Shown: one piece after another, positions 27,670 to 37,765 of the stretch
Position numbering within the stretch: position 1 is the first letter of the stretch
How the letters are laid out: each line of letters opens with the position of its first letter
NCBI RefSeq assembly: GCF_004298145.1
Contig: NZ_SCRH01000011.1
Span: 159,137 to 223,136 of the forward strand
Direction of reading: 5' to 3'
DNA length: 64,000 nucleotides
Origin: Mycobacterium sp.
Lineage (GTDB): Bacteria; Actinomycetota; Actinomycetes; Mycobacteriales; Mycobacteriaceae
Notes under the pieces: model-generated
Told to the model about the DNA's origin: nothing
The model's input: only the letters and a program-made list of their open reading frames with translations
Databases searched by the model: none
Made by a program: the position numbers and the translations under genes

Positions 27670-28659
27670 GTGTTGGACACCATCGTGGAAACCAAGGTGG
27701 AAGCCGAGGTCATCGAGAGTGCGGTCCGGTTGGCGTGCCGCGCCCCGTCGCTGTACAACACCCAGCCCTGGCTGTGGGTGGCCGACGGCGCTGGGCTGGA
27801 CCTGTTTCTCGATACGGGCCGCGTCGTGCACACGGATCGATCGATGCGGGAGGCCCACATCAGCTGTGGCGGCGCGCTCGAGCATCTTCGGGTGGCGATG
27901 GCGGCCGCGGGCTGGATCAGCGATGTCGAGCGATTTCCCGAGTCGGGCAATCCGACGCACCTGGCGAGGGTGAAATTCGTCCCCGCCGTCGGCGTGGCCG
28001 ACCACCAGCGTCGCCGCGCCGACGCGATTCTGAAACGTCGAACCGATCGGCTCCCGTTCCTCGCCCCGATCGACTGGGAATCGTTCGAGACCTTGCTGCG
28101 CGGCAGAATCGGCACCGGCGCGGTGCGACTGGACATATTACCGGAGAAGACGCGTCCGCGCCTTGCCGAAGCCGCCGAACTCACCGAGTCGCTGCGCCTG
28201 TATGACTCCCCGTATCATCTCGAACTCGATTGGTGGACAGCGCCGTTCGAAGTATCGGAGGGCATCCCCTATAGCTCCTTGATTTCGGCGACCGAGTCGG
28301 ATCGGGTAGGAGTCAATCGTCACTTTCCCTTCACCCACCACCTGGACAGGCGCGCCGGCGTAACGCGGGATTTCTCGAAGATTTTGATGCTGTCCACCGA
28401 AGATGACAGTCACGCCAACGCGTTTGCGTGCGGCGAGGTGCTATCGAGTGTCCTGCTGGAATGCACGATGGCCGGCTTGGCCACCTGCCCGGTGTCGCAA
28501 CTGACCGAACTGTCGGTCAGCCGTGAATTGCTCGCGGCACTCACGGATCACACCGACCTGCCCCAGGTCCTGATCCGGGTGGGCGTCGCACCGGCACTCG
28601 ACGGAACACCACCGCCCACGCCGCGGCGTGCGCTCGCCGACGTGTTGCGACTGGCGTGA
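27670..28659 (+). CDS. acg: Acg-type nitroreductase-family flavoprotein
   Basis: A 329-residue protein close to M. tuberculosis Acg (Rv2032, 331 residues), a DosR-regulon member of the nitroreductase fold thought to bind and sequester flavin. Shared features are RLACRAPSLYNTQPWLW at the N-terminus, KRRTDRLPF, LTESLRLYDSPYHLEL, FETSEGIP-like FEVSEGIPYSSLIS and the C-terminal TPRRALADVLR. The GTG start has GGGAGGT upstream. It diverges from regulator B across the AT-rich palindrome, so shared control is likely. Confidence 0.85.
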   Translation: MLDTIVETKVEAEVIESAVRLACRAPSLYNTQPWLWVADGAGLDLFLDTGRVVHTDRSMREAHISCGGALEHLRVAMAAAGWISDVERFPESGNPTHLARVKFVPAVGVADHQRRRADAILKRRTDRLPFLAPIDWESFETLLRGRIGTGAVRLDILPEKTRPRLAEAAELTESLRLYDSPYHLELDWWTAPFEVSEGIPYSSLISATESDRVGVNRHFPFTHHLDRRAGVTRDFSKILMLSTEDDSHANAFACGEVLSSVLLECTMAGLATCPVSQLTELSVSRELLAALTDHTDLPQVLIRVGVAPALDGTPPPTPRRALADVLRLA

Positions 28660-28729
28660 GTCTCGGCCGTGGCAGCACCCGCTGGCCTCGCCGACGGAGC
28701 AGCCCCCGCGGCGCGCGTGATCGCGTCGC

Positions 28730-29143
28730 TCAGAGGTTGAAGTGCGGATAGATGTAACCGGGCGACCAGTAGGGCAGGTATCCGTAATGGTCGTAGATGC
28801 GGCTCTGGTATCCGCGATCGTTGACGAGGTCCGCGTCGTACGCCGGCGCCTGGGCGATGTGATCGTGCGCCTCGTCGATGAAGACGTCATCGCTAGTAGT
28901 GGCCTTGATCGCGTCGATCGGAAGGAAAGACTTCTTCTCGCCAACGCCGAGAAGACCTCCATGGTCAATGACGAGGAAGCGGGGTTTGCGTTCACGGTCG
29001 TCAACGAAGACATCATGCACCCTGCCAAAGTGCTTGTGATCCTTGTCTTTTACGTCCCGGCCACGCATATCGTCGGCGGCATTGGCGACCGTCACGACGC
29101 TACCGGTGAGCTTGATGAGATTCGTGTTGGCCTCGGTTGCCAT
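28730..29143 (-). CDS. PRC-barrel domain protein
   Basis: A 137-residue protein with an N-terminal PRC-barrel region (LTGSVVTVANAADDMRGRDV...FGRVHDVFVDDRERKPRFLVIDHGGLL). The C-terminus is Tyr-, Pro- and His-rich and ends in YWSPGYIYPHFNL. PRC barrels bind RNA, protein or other surfaces; stress-associated PRC proteins are common in actinobacteria. AGGAG precedes the start. It is convergent with the nitroreductase gene and divergent from the aconitase gene. Confidence 0.7.
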   Translation of the reverse strand: MATEANTNLIKLTGSVVTVANAADDMRGRDVKDKDHKHFGRVHDVFVDDRERKPRFLVIDHGGLLGVGEKKSFLPIDAIKATTSDDVFIDEAHDHIAQAPAYDADLVNDRGYQSRIYDHYGYLPYWSPGYIYPHFNL

Positions 29144-29402
29144 CGGAACTCCTGGTCAAGATCGGATGTACGACGAGATCGCACACAGCAGTGTCACCAG
29201 TCGATTGTGACTCATCCACTCAGGATCCGCATGTACCCGTGGCGGCCCGGATGGCCATCGGAGTTGGCCCGGGCGCCGCCGCTGCCTTATGAATAATTCG
29301 CCGTCACAACGAAGTCAGATGGGTCAACGGCCCACTCCCGCCCACGCACCCAATTGTCGTAAGGTCGAATTATCAATCAGGCAGCCCGTAAGGGGGTTTC
29401 TA

Positions 29403-32198
<2,796 letters not shown>

Positions 32199-32242
32199 CC
32201 CAAACAGCCCGCTGGACAACACAATTCGATAAGGAGACGCTC

Positions 32243-32569
32243 ATGGCAGACGGCATGTACCCGCAGGCCACCCAGGAGATCTACAACCGTCGCAAAGAAC
32301 TCGCCCCGCACACCCACGAGGCGTTCGAGGCGTTCTCCCGCGCGGTGTTCGCCGAGGGCGCACTCCCGGAGAAGACCAAACAGCTCATTGCCGTCGCGGT
32401 GGCACACACCACCCAGTGCCCGTACTGCATCAAGGGCCACACCAAGCTCGCCCACCGCAAAGGCGCCAGCGACGAGGAGATCATGGAAGCCGTCTGGGTG
32501 GCCGCCGAGATGCGCGCCGGCGGCGCCTACGCCCACTCCACCCTGGCCCTCGAGGAACTCGCCAAATAG
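32243..32569 (+). CDS. Carboxymuconolactone decarboxylase-family (AhpD-like) protein
   Basis: A 108-residue AhpD-fold protein with the redox motif QCPYCIKGHT near residues 53-62 and the following helix EEIMEAVWVAAEMRAGG. Such proteins are thiol-dependent peroxide or disulfide reductases, or decarboxylases. AAGGAGA lies upstream. It follows the aconitase gene by 44 bases and precedes an enolase-superfamily gene by four, so it probably belongs to that transcript. Confidence 0.85.
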   Translation: MADGMYPQATQEIYNRRKELAPHTHEAFEAFSRAVFAEGALPEKTKQLIAVAVAHTTQCPYCIKGHTKLAHRKGASDEEIMEAVWVAAEMRAGGAYAHSTLALEELAK

Positions 32570-32573
32570 CCAT

Positions 32574-33695
32574 ATGCCTGACCGCACCGCAGTCATCGCC
32601 AAGATCGAGACGATTCCACTGCGTATCCCGCTCAGGGTGGGCAGCACGCCCGGGGCGTCCCTCTGGGGCGACAGGCTGTCCGCGGCGGACTCGCTGCTGG
32701 TCAAGGTGACGACCCGCGATGGAGTGGAAGGTTGGGGGGAAGCTTTCGGTTTTCGCGCCGTCGATTCGGCCAAACTCGCTGTCGACCAACTGATCACCCC
32801 GCTCTGCATCGGCCAGGACGCCACGCGAATCGGGCCCCTGATGCTGGAGGTTCAAAAGAAGCTGCACGTTTTCGGGCGCGGCGGCCCCTTGACCTATGGG
32901 CTCTCGGCGGTGGACATCGCCTTGTGGGACATCGCCGGTAAGCTCGCCGCTGCTCCCGTGTCCGCGCTGCTCGGTGGCGGAGTGGCCAGCATGCCGTGCT
33001 ACGCAAGCCTGGCCTGCTATTCCGATCCCTCGCTGGTCCGCGTCGTGGTTCGACAGGCAATCGACGCCGGCTTTCACGCGCTCAAGCTGCACGAGGCGGG
33101 CATGTCGGCAATGCGCGCGGCCCGTGAGGAGGCCGGCCCCGGCGTCGAGCTCATCGTGGACGCCGGCTGCCCCTGGACCTTGACCGAAGCCGGTGCCGTC
33201 GCCGAAGAACTCAGGGCGCTTCGGCTCAAATTTCTCGAGGAGCCACTGTGGCCGCCGGAGAATTTCGACGGACTGGCCGAACTGCGAAAAAGCACCGGAA
33301 TCCCGATCTCGTCCGGCGAAAACGCCTCGACCCTACTGGAATTCGAGCGAATGCTCGCCGCGGGGGCGGTGGACTTCGTTCAGCCGAGCCCGGCCAAGAT
33401 GGGTGGCATCAGCGAGCTGTGCAAGGTTTTTCCCCTCGCGGCGGTCCACAACGTCCCGGTGATGACGCACTCCTTCTACGACGGTCCCGGGTTGCTCGCG
33501 GCGCTTCATGCGACCGCCGCGCTGGGCAGCGCCGACTCCATGATCGAGTGGCGCTGGTTCGATCTGGAAGCGTGCATCTACGGCGATGCCCTCACTCCGA
33601 AGGCGGGCCGGATCTGCGTCCCGCAGGGGCCGGGCCTGGGTATCGACCCCGATCCCGACGTCGTCGGCGCTTACCGCCGGCAACCGACACCATGA
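32574..33695 (+). CDS. Mandelate racemase / muconate lactonizing enzyme family protein
   Basis: A 373-residue enolase-superfamily enzyme. It shows the capping domain, LSAVDIALWDIAGK, HALKLHE (the catalytic Lys of the KxK region is reduced to one Lys), the metal-binding run LIVDAGCPWT...KFLEEPLWP...SSGENAS, and MTHSFYDGPG near the C-terminus. These enzymes abstract a proton alpha to a carboxylate. The substrate cannot be assigned: the ligands fit a dehydratase or racemase rather than a classic muconate cycloisomerase. It follows the AhpD-like gene by four bases. Confidence 0.75.
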   Translation: MPDRTAVIAKIETIPLRIPLRVGSTPGASLWGDRLSAADSLLVKVTTRDGVEGWGEAFGFRAVDSAKLAVDQLITPLCIGQDATRIGPLMLEVQKKLHVFGRGGPLTYGLSAVDIALWDIAGKLAAAPVSALLGGGVASMPCYASLACYSDPSLVRVVVRQAIDAGFHALKLHEAGMSAMRAAREEAGPGVELIVDAGCPWTLTEAGAVAEELRALRLKFLEEPLWPPENFDGLAELRKSTGIPISSGENASTLLEFERMLAAGAVDFVQPSPAKMGGISELCKVFPLAAVHNVPVMTHSFYDGPGLLAALHATAALGSADSMIEWRWFDLEACIYGDALTPKAGRICVPQGPGLGIDPDPDVVGAYRRQPTP

Positions 33696-33750
33696 CGATG
33701 GCCGATCACGAGGGATCGCTCTGGCCAACGCGCGCGGTGACGGGCTAGAG

Positions 33751-33775
33751 TTTACACAAATAGCACTTGTATAAA
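33751..33775 (+). promoter_or_regulatory. Palindromic operator, site 5 (osmC-hemerythrin-ferredoxin)
   Basis: TTTACACAA-N7-TTGTATAAA has the same arms as site 3 with a spacer one base longer. It lies 32 bases before the OsmC start, with a TATAAA -10-like element in the right arm. Confidence 0.7.
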
Positions 33776-33807
33776 TGCCACGCAACCGGAGAAAGGGATC
33801 GACGAAT

Positions 33808-34263
33808 ATGAGCATCGCGGAACGGGCAGCGCTGACCACCTGGGAAGGCCCGCTGGCGTCGGGCGAGGGCAAGTTGTCGGAGGGCAGCAGTGGAGCCCTG
33901 GACGGCCTGCCGCTGACCTGGGCCTCCCGCACCGAGCAACCTGGCGGCAAAACCAGTCCGGAAGAACTGGCCGCGGCGGCGCACTCGTCGTGCTTCTCAA
34001 TGGCGTTGGCATTGAAATTGGGTGAGAACCAGACTCCGCCAGAGCGACTCGAGGTCACCGCCACCGTGACCCTGGATGCGGTCGATGGAATTCCGACGAT
34101 CACCACGTCGCGATTGAAGGTCAGGGCAAGCGTTGCCGGGCTGGATGCCGAATCCTTCGCCGCCGTGGTCGATCAGGCCGCCGCCCTATGTCCGGTATCG
34201 CGATTGTTCACCGGCGCGACGATCAGTGTCGACGCCGAGCTCAATGAGACAGAACCTGCCTGA
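33808..34263 (+). CDS. OsmC-family peroxiredoxin
   Basis: A 151-residue OsmC/Ohr-fold protein. The two redox cysteines appear as AAAHSSCFSMALA and AALCPVSRLF, and the N-terminal motif TWEGPLASGEGKLSEGSSGALDGLPLTW is typical. It reduces organic hydroperoxides. The start at 33808 has GAAAGGGA upstream. Operator site 5 precedes it, and a hemerythrin and a ferredoxin gene follow in the same direction. Confidence 0.9.
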   Translation: MSIAERAALTTWEGPLASGEGKLSEGSSGALDGLPLTWASRTEQPGGKTSPEELAAAAHSSCFSMALALKLGENQTPPERLEVTATVTLDAVDGIPTITTSRLKVRASVAGLDAESFAAVVDQAAALCPVSRLFTGATISVDAELNETEPA

Positions 34264-34279
34264 CGCAGAGGAGACACAA

Positions 34280-34753
34280 ATGGCCAGCCTGTCGCTATCT
34301 TCCGAGCTAACGCGAGAACACCACGAAATCGATGATGCGATAGAGACTTTCATCGAAAAGCTCGACTGTGGCAGCCTGCAGCGCGAACTATTGACCGACA
34401 CGTTGGAAGCGCTGCGCCGGCACATCTATCTCGAGGAGGCCATTCTGTTCCCGCCGCTTCGGGAGGGCGGGATGGTGATGCCGATCTTCGTGATGATGCG
34501 CGAGCACGGTGAGCTGTGGCACACCATGGGCGCGCTGACGGACCTACTCGCCGACGGGAACGACAGCCAGCGGCTGAGGGATACGTGCACACAGCTGCTG
34601 GATCAGCTTCAACAGCACAACTCGAAAGAGGAGCCGGTCATCTACCCGAGCGCCGACACAGAGCTGCCGCCGCAGACCAGCGCGGAACTGACCCGGTTCA
34701 TCGAGACCGGGCGCATGCCCGATGGATGGGTGTGCCAGCAGGCGAAGGCGTGA
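34280..34753 (+). CDS. Hemerythrin HHE-domain protein (paralogue 2)
   Basis: A 157-residue four-helix di-iron protein, strongly similar over its whole length to the one at 9749-10234: EHHEIDDAIETFIEKLD, RRHIYLEEAILFPP, MMREHGELWHTM, QHNSKEEPVIYP and the closing DGWVCQQA. The conserved His and Glu ligands are present. GCAGAGGAG lies upstream. It probably binds O2 or NO. It sits 16 bases after osmC and 39 before a ferredoxin gene, in a transcript driven by operator site 5. Confidence 0.88.
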   Translation: MASLSLSSELTREHHEIDDAIETFIEKLDCGSLQRELLTDTLEALRRHIYLEEAILFPPLREGGMVMPIFVMMREHGELWHTMGALTDLLADGNDSQRLRDTCTQLLDQLQQHNSKEEPVIYPSADTELPPQTSAELTRFIETGRMPDGWVCQQAKA

Positions 34754-34792
34754 GGCCTTTAACCCGGTTGAAGTATCGAAGGAGGATTCTCG

Positions 34793-34984
34793 ATGCGTGT
34801 GGTAGTGGATCGCGATCGCTGTGAGGGCAATGCCTTCTGCGTGAACATCGCGCCCGAGGTGTTCGAACTCGACGATGACGAGTACTCCGTGGTCAAAATC
34901 GACCCCATCCCCCCCGAGCAGGAAGCACTGGTCGAGCAGGCCATCGCCGCGTGTCCCCGCGCGGCGATATCCCGCGTGGACTAA
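34793..34984 (+). CDS. Small three-cysteine ferredoxin
   Basis: A 63-residue ferredoxin with Cys10, Cys16 (RCEGNAFC) and Cys54 (ACPRAAI), the pattern of mycobacterial [3Fe-4S] or convertible ferredoxins that feed P450s and other oxidoreductases. Asn occupies the variable position near the cluster. AGGAGG precedes the ATG. Its sequence is related to the C-terminal ferredoxin of the 14572-15669 fusion. As the third gene of the osmC operon it may supply electrons to the hemerythrin or another partner. Confidence 0.88.
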   Translation: MRVVVDRDRCEGNAFCVNIAPEVFELDDDEYSVVKIDPIPPEQEALVEQAIAACPRAAISRVD

Positions 34985-35017
34985 AAGCCCAGAAACGCGG
35001 GGAGTCTGCGGCCTGAC

Positions 35018-35060
35018 AATTCGAGTGGAGCCGCAGGTGACCTACGGCTCCACTCGAATT
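35018..35060. terminator. Perfect 16-bp inverted repeat between convergent genes
   Basis: AATTCGAGTGGAGCCG at 35018-35033 is exactly complementary to 35045-35060 across an 11-base loop. It lies between two convergent operons, so a bidirectional terminator is most likely, although there is no T-run. Confidence 0.6.
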
Positions 35061-35105
35061 ACCCTGCAAGCAAAGTCTTTTGCCTAGTCCTTGAAGGTGT
35101 GGCGC

Positions 35106-35873
35106 TCACCGCCTGATCAGTCGCAGCCGCCACGCCTCAGGCCCGCGCTGCTCGTACTGGACCTCGAGCCGACCCGAGGCGCGGTCGTTGAGTTGGTGCA
35201 GCAGCGGGACCGGGTCGTGGGGAGCCACCAGCACCAGGGCGCCGCCGGGCGGAACGGCATCGAACGCGCCGAACACGGTGGCGTGCCGGATCGAGTGCGG
35301 CACCTCGCGGACGTCGAGCACGGGATCGTCGACATCGTTCTCGCCGCAACTGCAGTTGTGTGAATGCTCGTCGCCGTTGGCGGAGGGGACGTAGCCGAGG
35401 AGTTCGTTTATGCCCTCGGCTACCTCCATCAGGGAGATATCCGGGTCGGCGGCGACGATCGGCAGGATCCGCTCGTTCTCGTCAACCAAATGTGCGTCGA
35501 ACAGCACCCGCAGGGCTTGGGCGGAACCGGCCGCGCGCACCGGCGGTTCCGTACGGATGCTGTCGACGAGGGAGCCGATGATGCGGTGCGCCGCGATCAT
35601 CGATTCGATCAGTGGCCGCGCACGTTGGGTGTGGGTGGCGGCGGAGTACAGCCGATCCTCTTTGGCGGCGGCGATGGGCAGCAGCTGACCGGCCAGGAAT
35701 GCCAGGGCCGTGGATCGCGCCGACTCGAAGTCCGCACCGCGCTCGAGCGCCGACACCATCGCATCGATCAGCACCGCGAGTTGCCCCGCGAGCTGCGCGT
35801 TGTGGCTGGTGATGGCTTCGACCGCCGCGGCATCGGCAGCTGTGGACGCCACGATCACATCGTTGGCTGGCAT
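35106..35873 (-). CDS. Hemerythrin-like domain fused to DUF2249
   Basis: A 255-residue fusion. Residues 1 to about 150 form a hemerythrin-type helical bundle with His/Glu-bearing helices (TSHNAQL, AKEDRLY, AAHRIIG, FDAHLVDENERILP). A flexible His/Cys-rich linker (EHSHNCSCGE, about 177-186) joins a C-terminal DUF2249 domain (LDVREVPHSIRHATVFGAFDAVPPGGALVLV...WRLRLIRR), a TusA-like fold found in denitrification and NO-related proteins. AGGA lies upstream of the ATG. It diverges from regulator C, which drives nnrS and nirK, so a role in NO or nitrite metabolism is likely. Confidence 0.8.
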   Translation of the reverse strand: MPANDVIVASTAADAAAVEAITSHNAQLAGQLAVLIDAMVSALERGADFESARSTALAFLAGQLLPIAAAKEDRLYSAATHTQRARPLIESMIAAHRIIGSLVDSIRTEPPVRAAGSAQALRVLFDAHLVDENERILPIVAADPDISLMEVAEGINELLGYVPSANGDEHSHNCSCGENDVDDPVLDVREVPHSIRHATVFGAFDAVPPGGALVLVAPHDPVPLLHQLNDRASGRLEVQYEQRGPEAWRLRLIRR

Positions 35874-35950
35874 GTTTTCGGTTCCTTTCCGTTGAGCCCG
35901 ATCGCTCCGCTGAGCGAATGTGACTCATTGCCCTATGTGCATCGTCCAAT

Positions 35951-35968
35951 AATTTACTACAGTAAATT
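35951..35968. promoter_or_regulatory. AT-rich palindrome at the regulator C start
   Basis: AATTTACT-AC-AGTAAATT is a perfect inverted repeat apart from its two central bases and ends three bases before the GTG start of regulator C, 78 bases from the divergent hemerythrin-DUF2249 gene. It is probably an autoregulatory operator on a leaderless or near-leaderless transcript. Confidence 0.6.
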
Positions 35969-35970
35969 CC

Positions 35971-36681
35971 GTGAAAAAAGAGCCTATCGTTCTGGGCCCC
36001 CGGCCGACGCCGGTGCTGGAGGCGCCGGTGGCGCTGTCCGGGCAGCGGCTGCGGGTGCTCGAATACGTGCGCGCACACTCCCCCGTCCGGGTCGCAGAGG
36101 CCGCGGCGGCTCTTGACCTGCACGCCAACACCGTTCGCGAACATCTCGACGCGGTCGCCGAATTCGGGCTCGTCGAACGCTCCGTCGCCAGGACTCGCGG
36201 GCGCGGACGTCCGGCCACGTTGTATCGCGCGTCGGCCGCCGACCCCGCGGTGGCGATACGTGACTACGCGGGTTTGGCGACCGCGCTGGCCGGACAGCTG
36301 GCGCGCACCAGCGCCCACCCGGAGCGCGACGCGCGCGCCGCCGGCGTCGAGTGGGGTCGCGAACTCATCGACGAGTCCAGCCAGGCCGGCGGCGACGCGC
36401 GGCAGTCCGTGCTCGATGCGCTGGCCCGCCTCGGCTTCGCGCCGGATGAGGACCCAGACGCGCCGAGCGCGCACAAAGGCATCGCGCTGCGCCGCTGTCC
36501 GCTGCTGAACGCGGCCCGCCGCTATCCGGCCATCGTCTGTCAGGTCCACCTCGGAATTGTCGAGGGCATGCTGGAGCAACTCGGCGCTGCGGGAGTACCG
36601 GGACTCGGTCTCATTCCGTTCGCCGAGCCCGGCGCCTGCCGGTTATTCCTGCCCGACCCCGTTGTGCGGCAAGATGTCTGA
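35971..36681 (+). CDS. HTH regulator with C-x13-C-x2-H...C motif (paralogue C), head of nirK operon
   Basis: A 236-residue paralogue of the regulators at 21118 and 26805. The winged helix (AEAAAALDLHANTVREHLD) and basic wing GRGRPATLYRAS are followed by the sensor domain with Cys176, Cys190, His193 (RRCPLLNA...VCQVHLG) and Cys223. The GTG start has no ribosome binding site and abuts a palindrome. The end overlaps the NnrS-like gene by eight bases, so regulator, NnrS-like protein and nitrite reductase are co-translated. Control of nitrite reduction by an Fe-S NO sensor is the obvious inference. Confidence 0.8.
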   Translation: MKKEPIVLGPRPTPVLEAPVALSGQRLRVLEYVRAHSPVRVAEAAAALDLHANTVREHLDAVAEFGLVERSVARTRGRGRPATLYRASAADPAVAIRDYAGLATALAGQLARTSAHPERDARAAGVEWGRELIDESSQAGGDARQSVLDALARLGFAPDEDPDAPSAHKGIALRRCPLLNAARRYPAIVCQVHLGIVEGMLEQLGAAGVPGLGLIPFAEPGACRLFLPDPVVRQDV

Positions 36682-37765
36682 CCAAAGGGTCCCGCCCCGG
36701 GCACTGCTGCTGGTGCCCGGCGCGTTCGCGTTGTTGGCCGGACTCGACGCGGCGCTGATGCTGCTCGGTCTCCCCGCACCGATCGAAATCACCCGGTTGA
36801 CCGGGGTGCACGGCATCGTGCTGGTGCTCGGGTTCGTCGGCACGGTGATTGCGCTGGAGCGCGCCGTGGCCGCGCAGCACTGGTGGGCCTACCTCAGTCC
36901 GATGTTCCTCGGAGCCGGCGCGGTGTTACTGGTCACCCGGGTGCCCCGAAACCTCGGCGGCGTCCTGTTGCTCGCCGGATCCGCGATGTTGGTCGCGGTC
37001 TACGTGCCGTTGTGGCGACGGGCCGCCGACGTGTCGATTCTGGTGCAGGTCGGCGGCGCGGTTTTGGCGACCGGCGCGGCACTGCTGTGGCTGGGCGGCC
37101 TACCCGTTCCCGATCTGCTGCCCTGGCTGTCGGGATTCCTGATCCTCACGATCGTCGGGGAGCGCCTTGAACTCGCCCGGATCGCGATGCTCGGCACCCG
37201 GGCCGAGGGGCTGCTCACGGCGATCACCGTGGCGATGGTCGCGGCCACCGTCGCCGCGCTGTTGTGGCCGACGTTCGGCTATCCGCTGCTCGGCGCGACG
37301 CTGTTGGCGACGGTGGCGTGGCTGGGTCGGTTCGACGTCGCCCGCCGCCTCGCGCGCGCGACGGGGTTGCCCCGATACATGGCGGTGTGCCTGCTCGCCG
37401 GCTACGGATGGCTACTGGTACCTGGGACGACGTGGTTATTGGTCGGCCAAATCACGTCCGGCGCAGGCTATGACGCGGTGGTGCACGCGGTGATGCTCGG
37501 CTTCGTGCTGTCGATGATCATGGCGCACGCACCCGTGATCTTGCCGGCCGTGTTGCGTCGCCCGCTGCCCTATACTTCGCTGATGTACGGCCCGGCCGCG
37601 GTGTTGCACGTGTCGCTGCTGCTGCGGCTCGCGGTCGGCGACGCACGCGGCGTGCACTGGGCGCTGCAGGCGGGTGGCGTACTCAATATCGTGGCCGTCC
37701 TCGGATTCATTGTCATTGCCGCCACTTCGGCACTACGCGCTGCCGCCAGTCGGGTGCCGGCATGA
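36674..37765 (+). CDS. NnrS-like polytopic membrane protein
   Basis: A 363-residue protein with about eleven or twelve membrane segments. It matches the general NnrS outline: a conserved GVHGIVLVLGFVGTVIALERA early on, and HAVMLGFVLSMIMAHAPVILPAVLRRPLPY late. NnrS proteins are haem- and copper-containing membrane proteins that relieve NO stress and accompany nitrite or NO reductases. The gene overlaps both the upstream regulator (eight bases) and the downstream nirK fusion (ATGA). The function is inferred from family likeness and operon position. Confidence 0.7.
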   Translation: MSDQRVPPRALLLVPGAFALLAGLDAALMLLGLPAPIEITRLTGVHGIVLVLGFVGTVIALERAVAAQHWWAYLSPMFLGAGAVLLVTRVPRNLGGVLLLAGSAMLVAVYVPLWRRAADVSILVQVGGAVLATGAALLWLGGLPVPDLLPWLSGFLILTIVGERLELARIAMLGTRAEGLLTAITVAMVAATVAALLWPTFGYPLLGATLLATVAWLGRFDVARRLARATGLPRYMAVCLLAGYGWLLVPGTTWLLVGQITSGAGYDAVVHAVMLGFVLSMIMAHAPVILPAVLRRPLPYTSLMYGPAAVLHVSLLLRLAVGDARGVHWALQAGGVLNIVAVLGFIVIAATSALRAAASRVPA

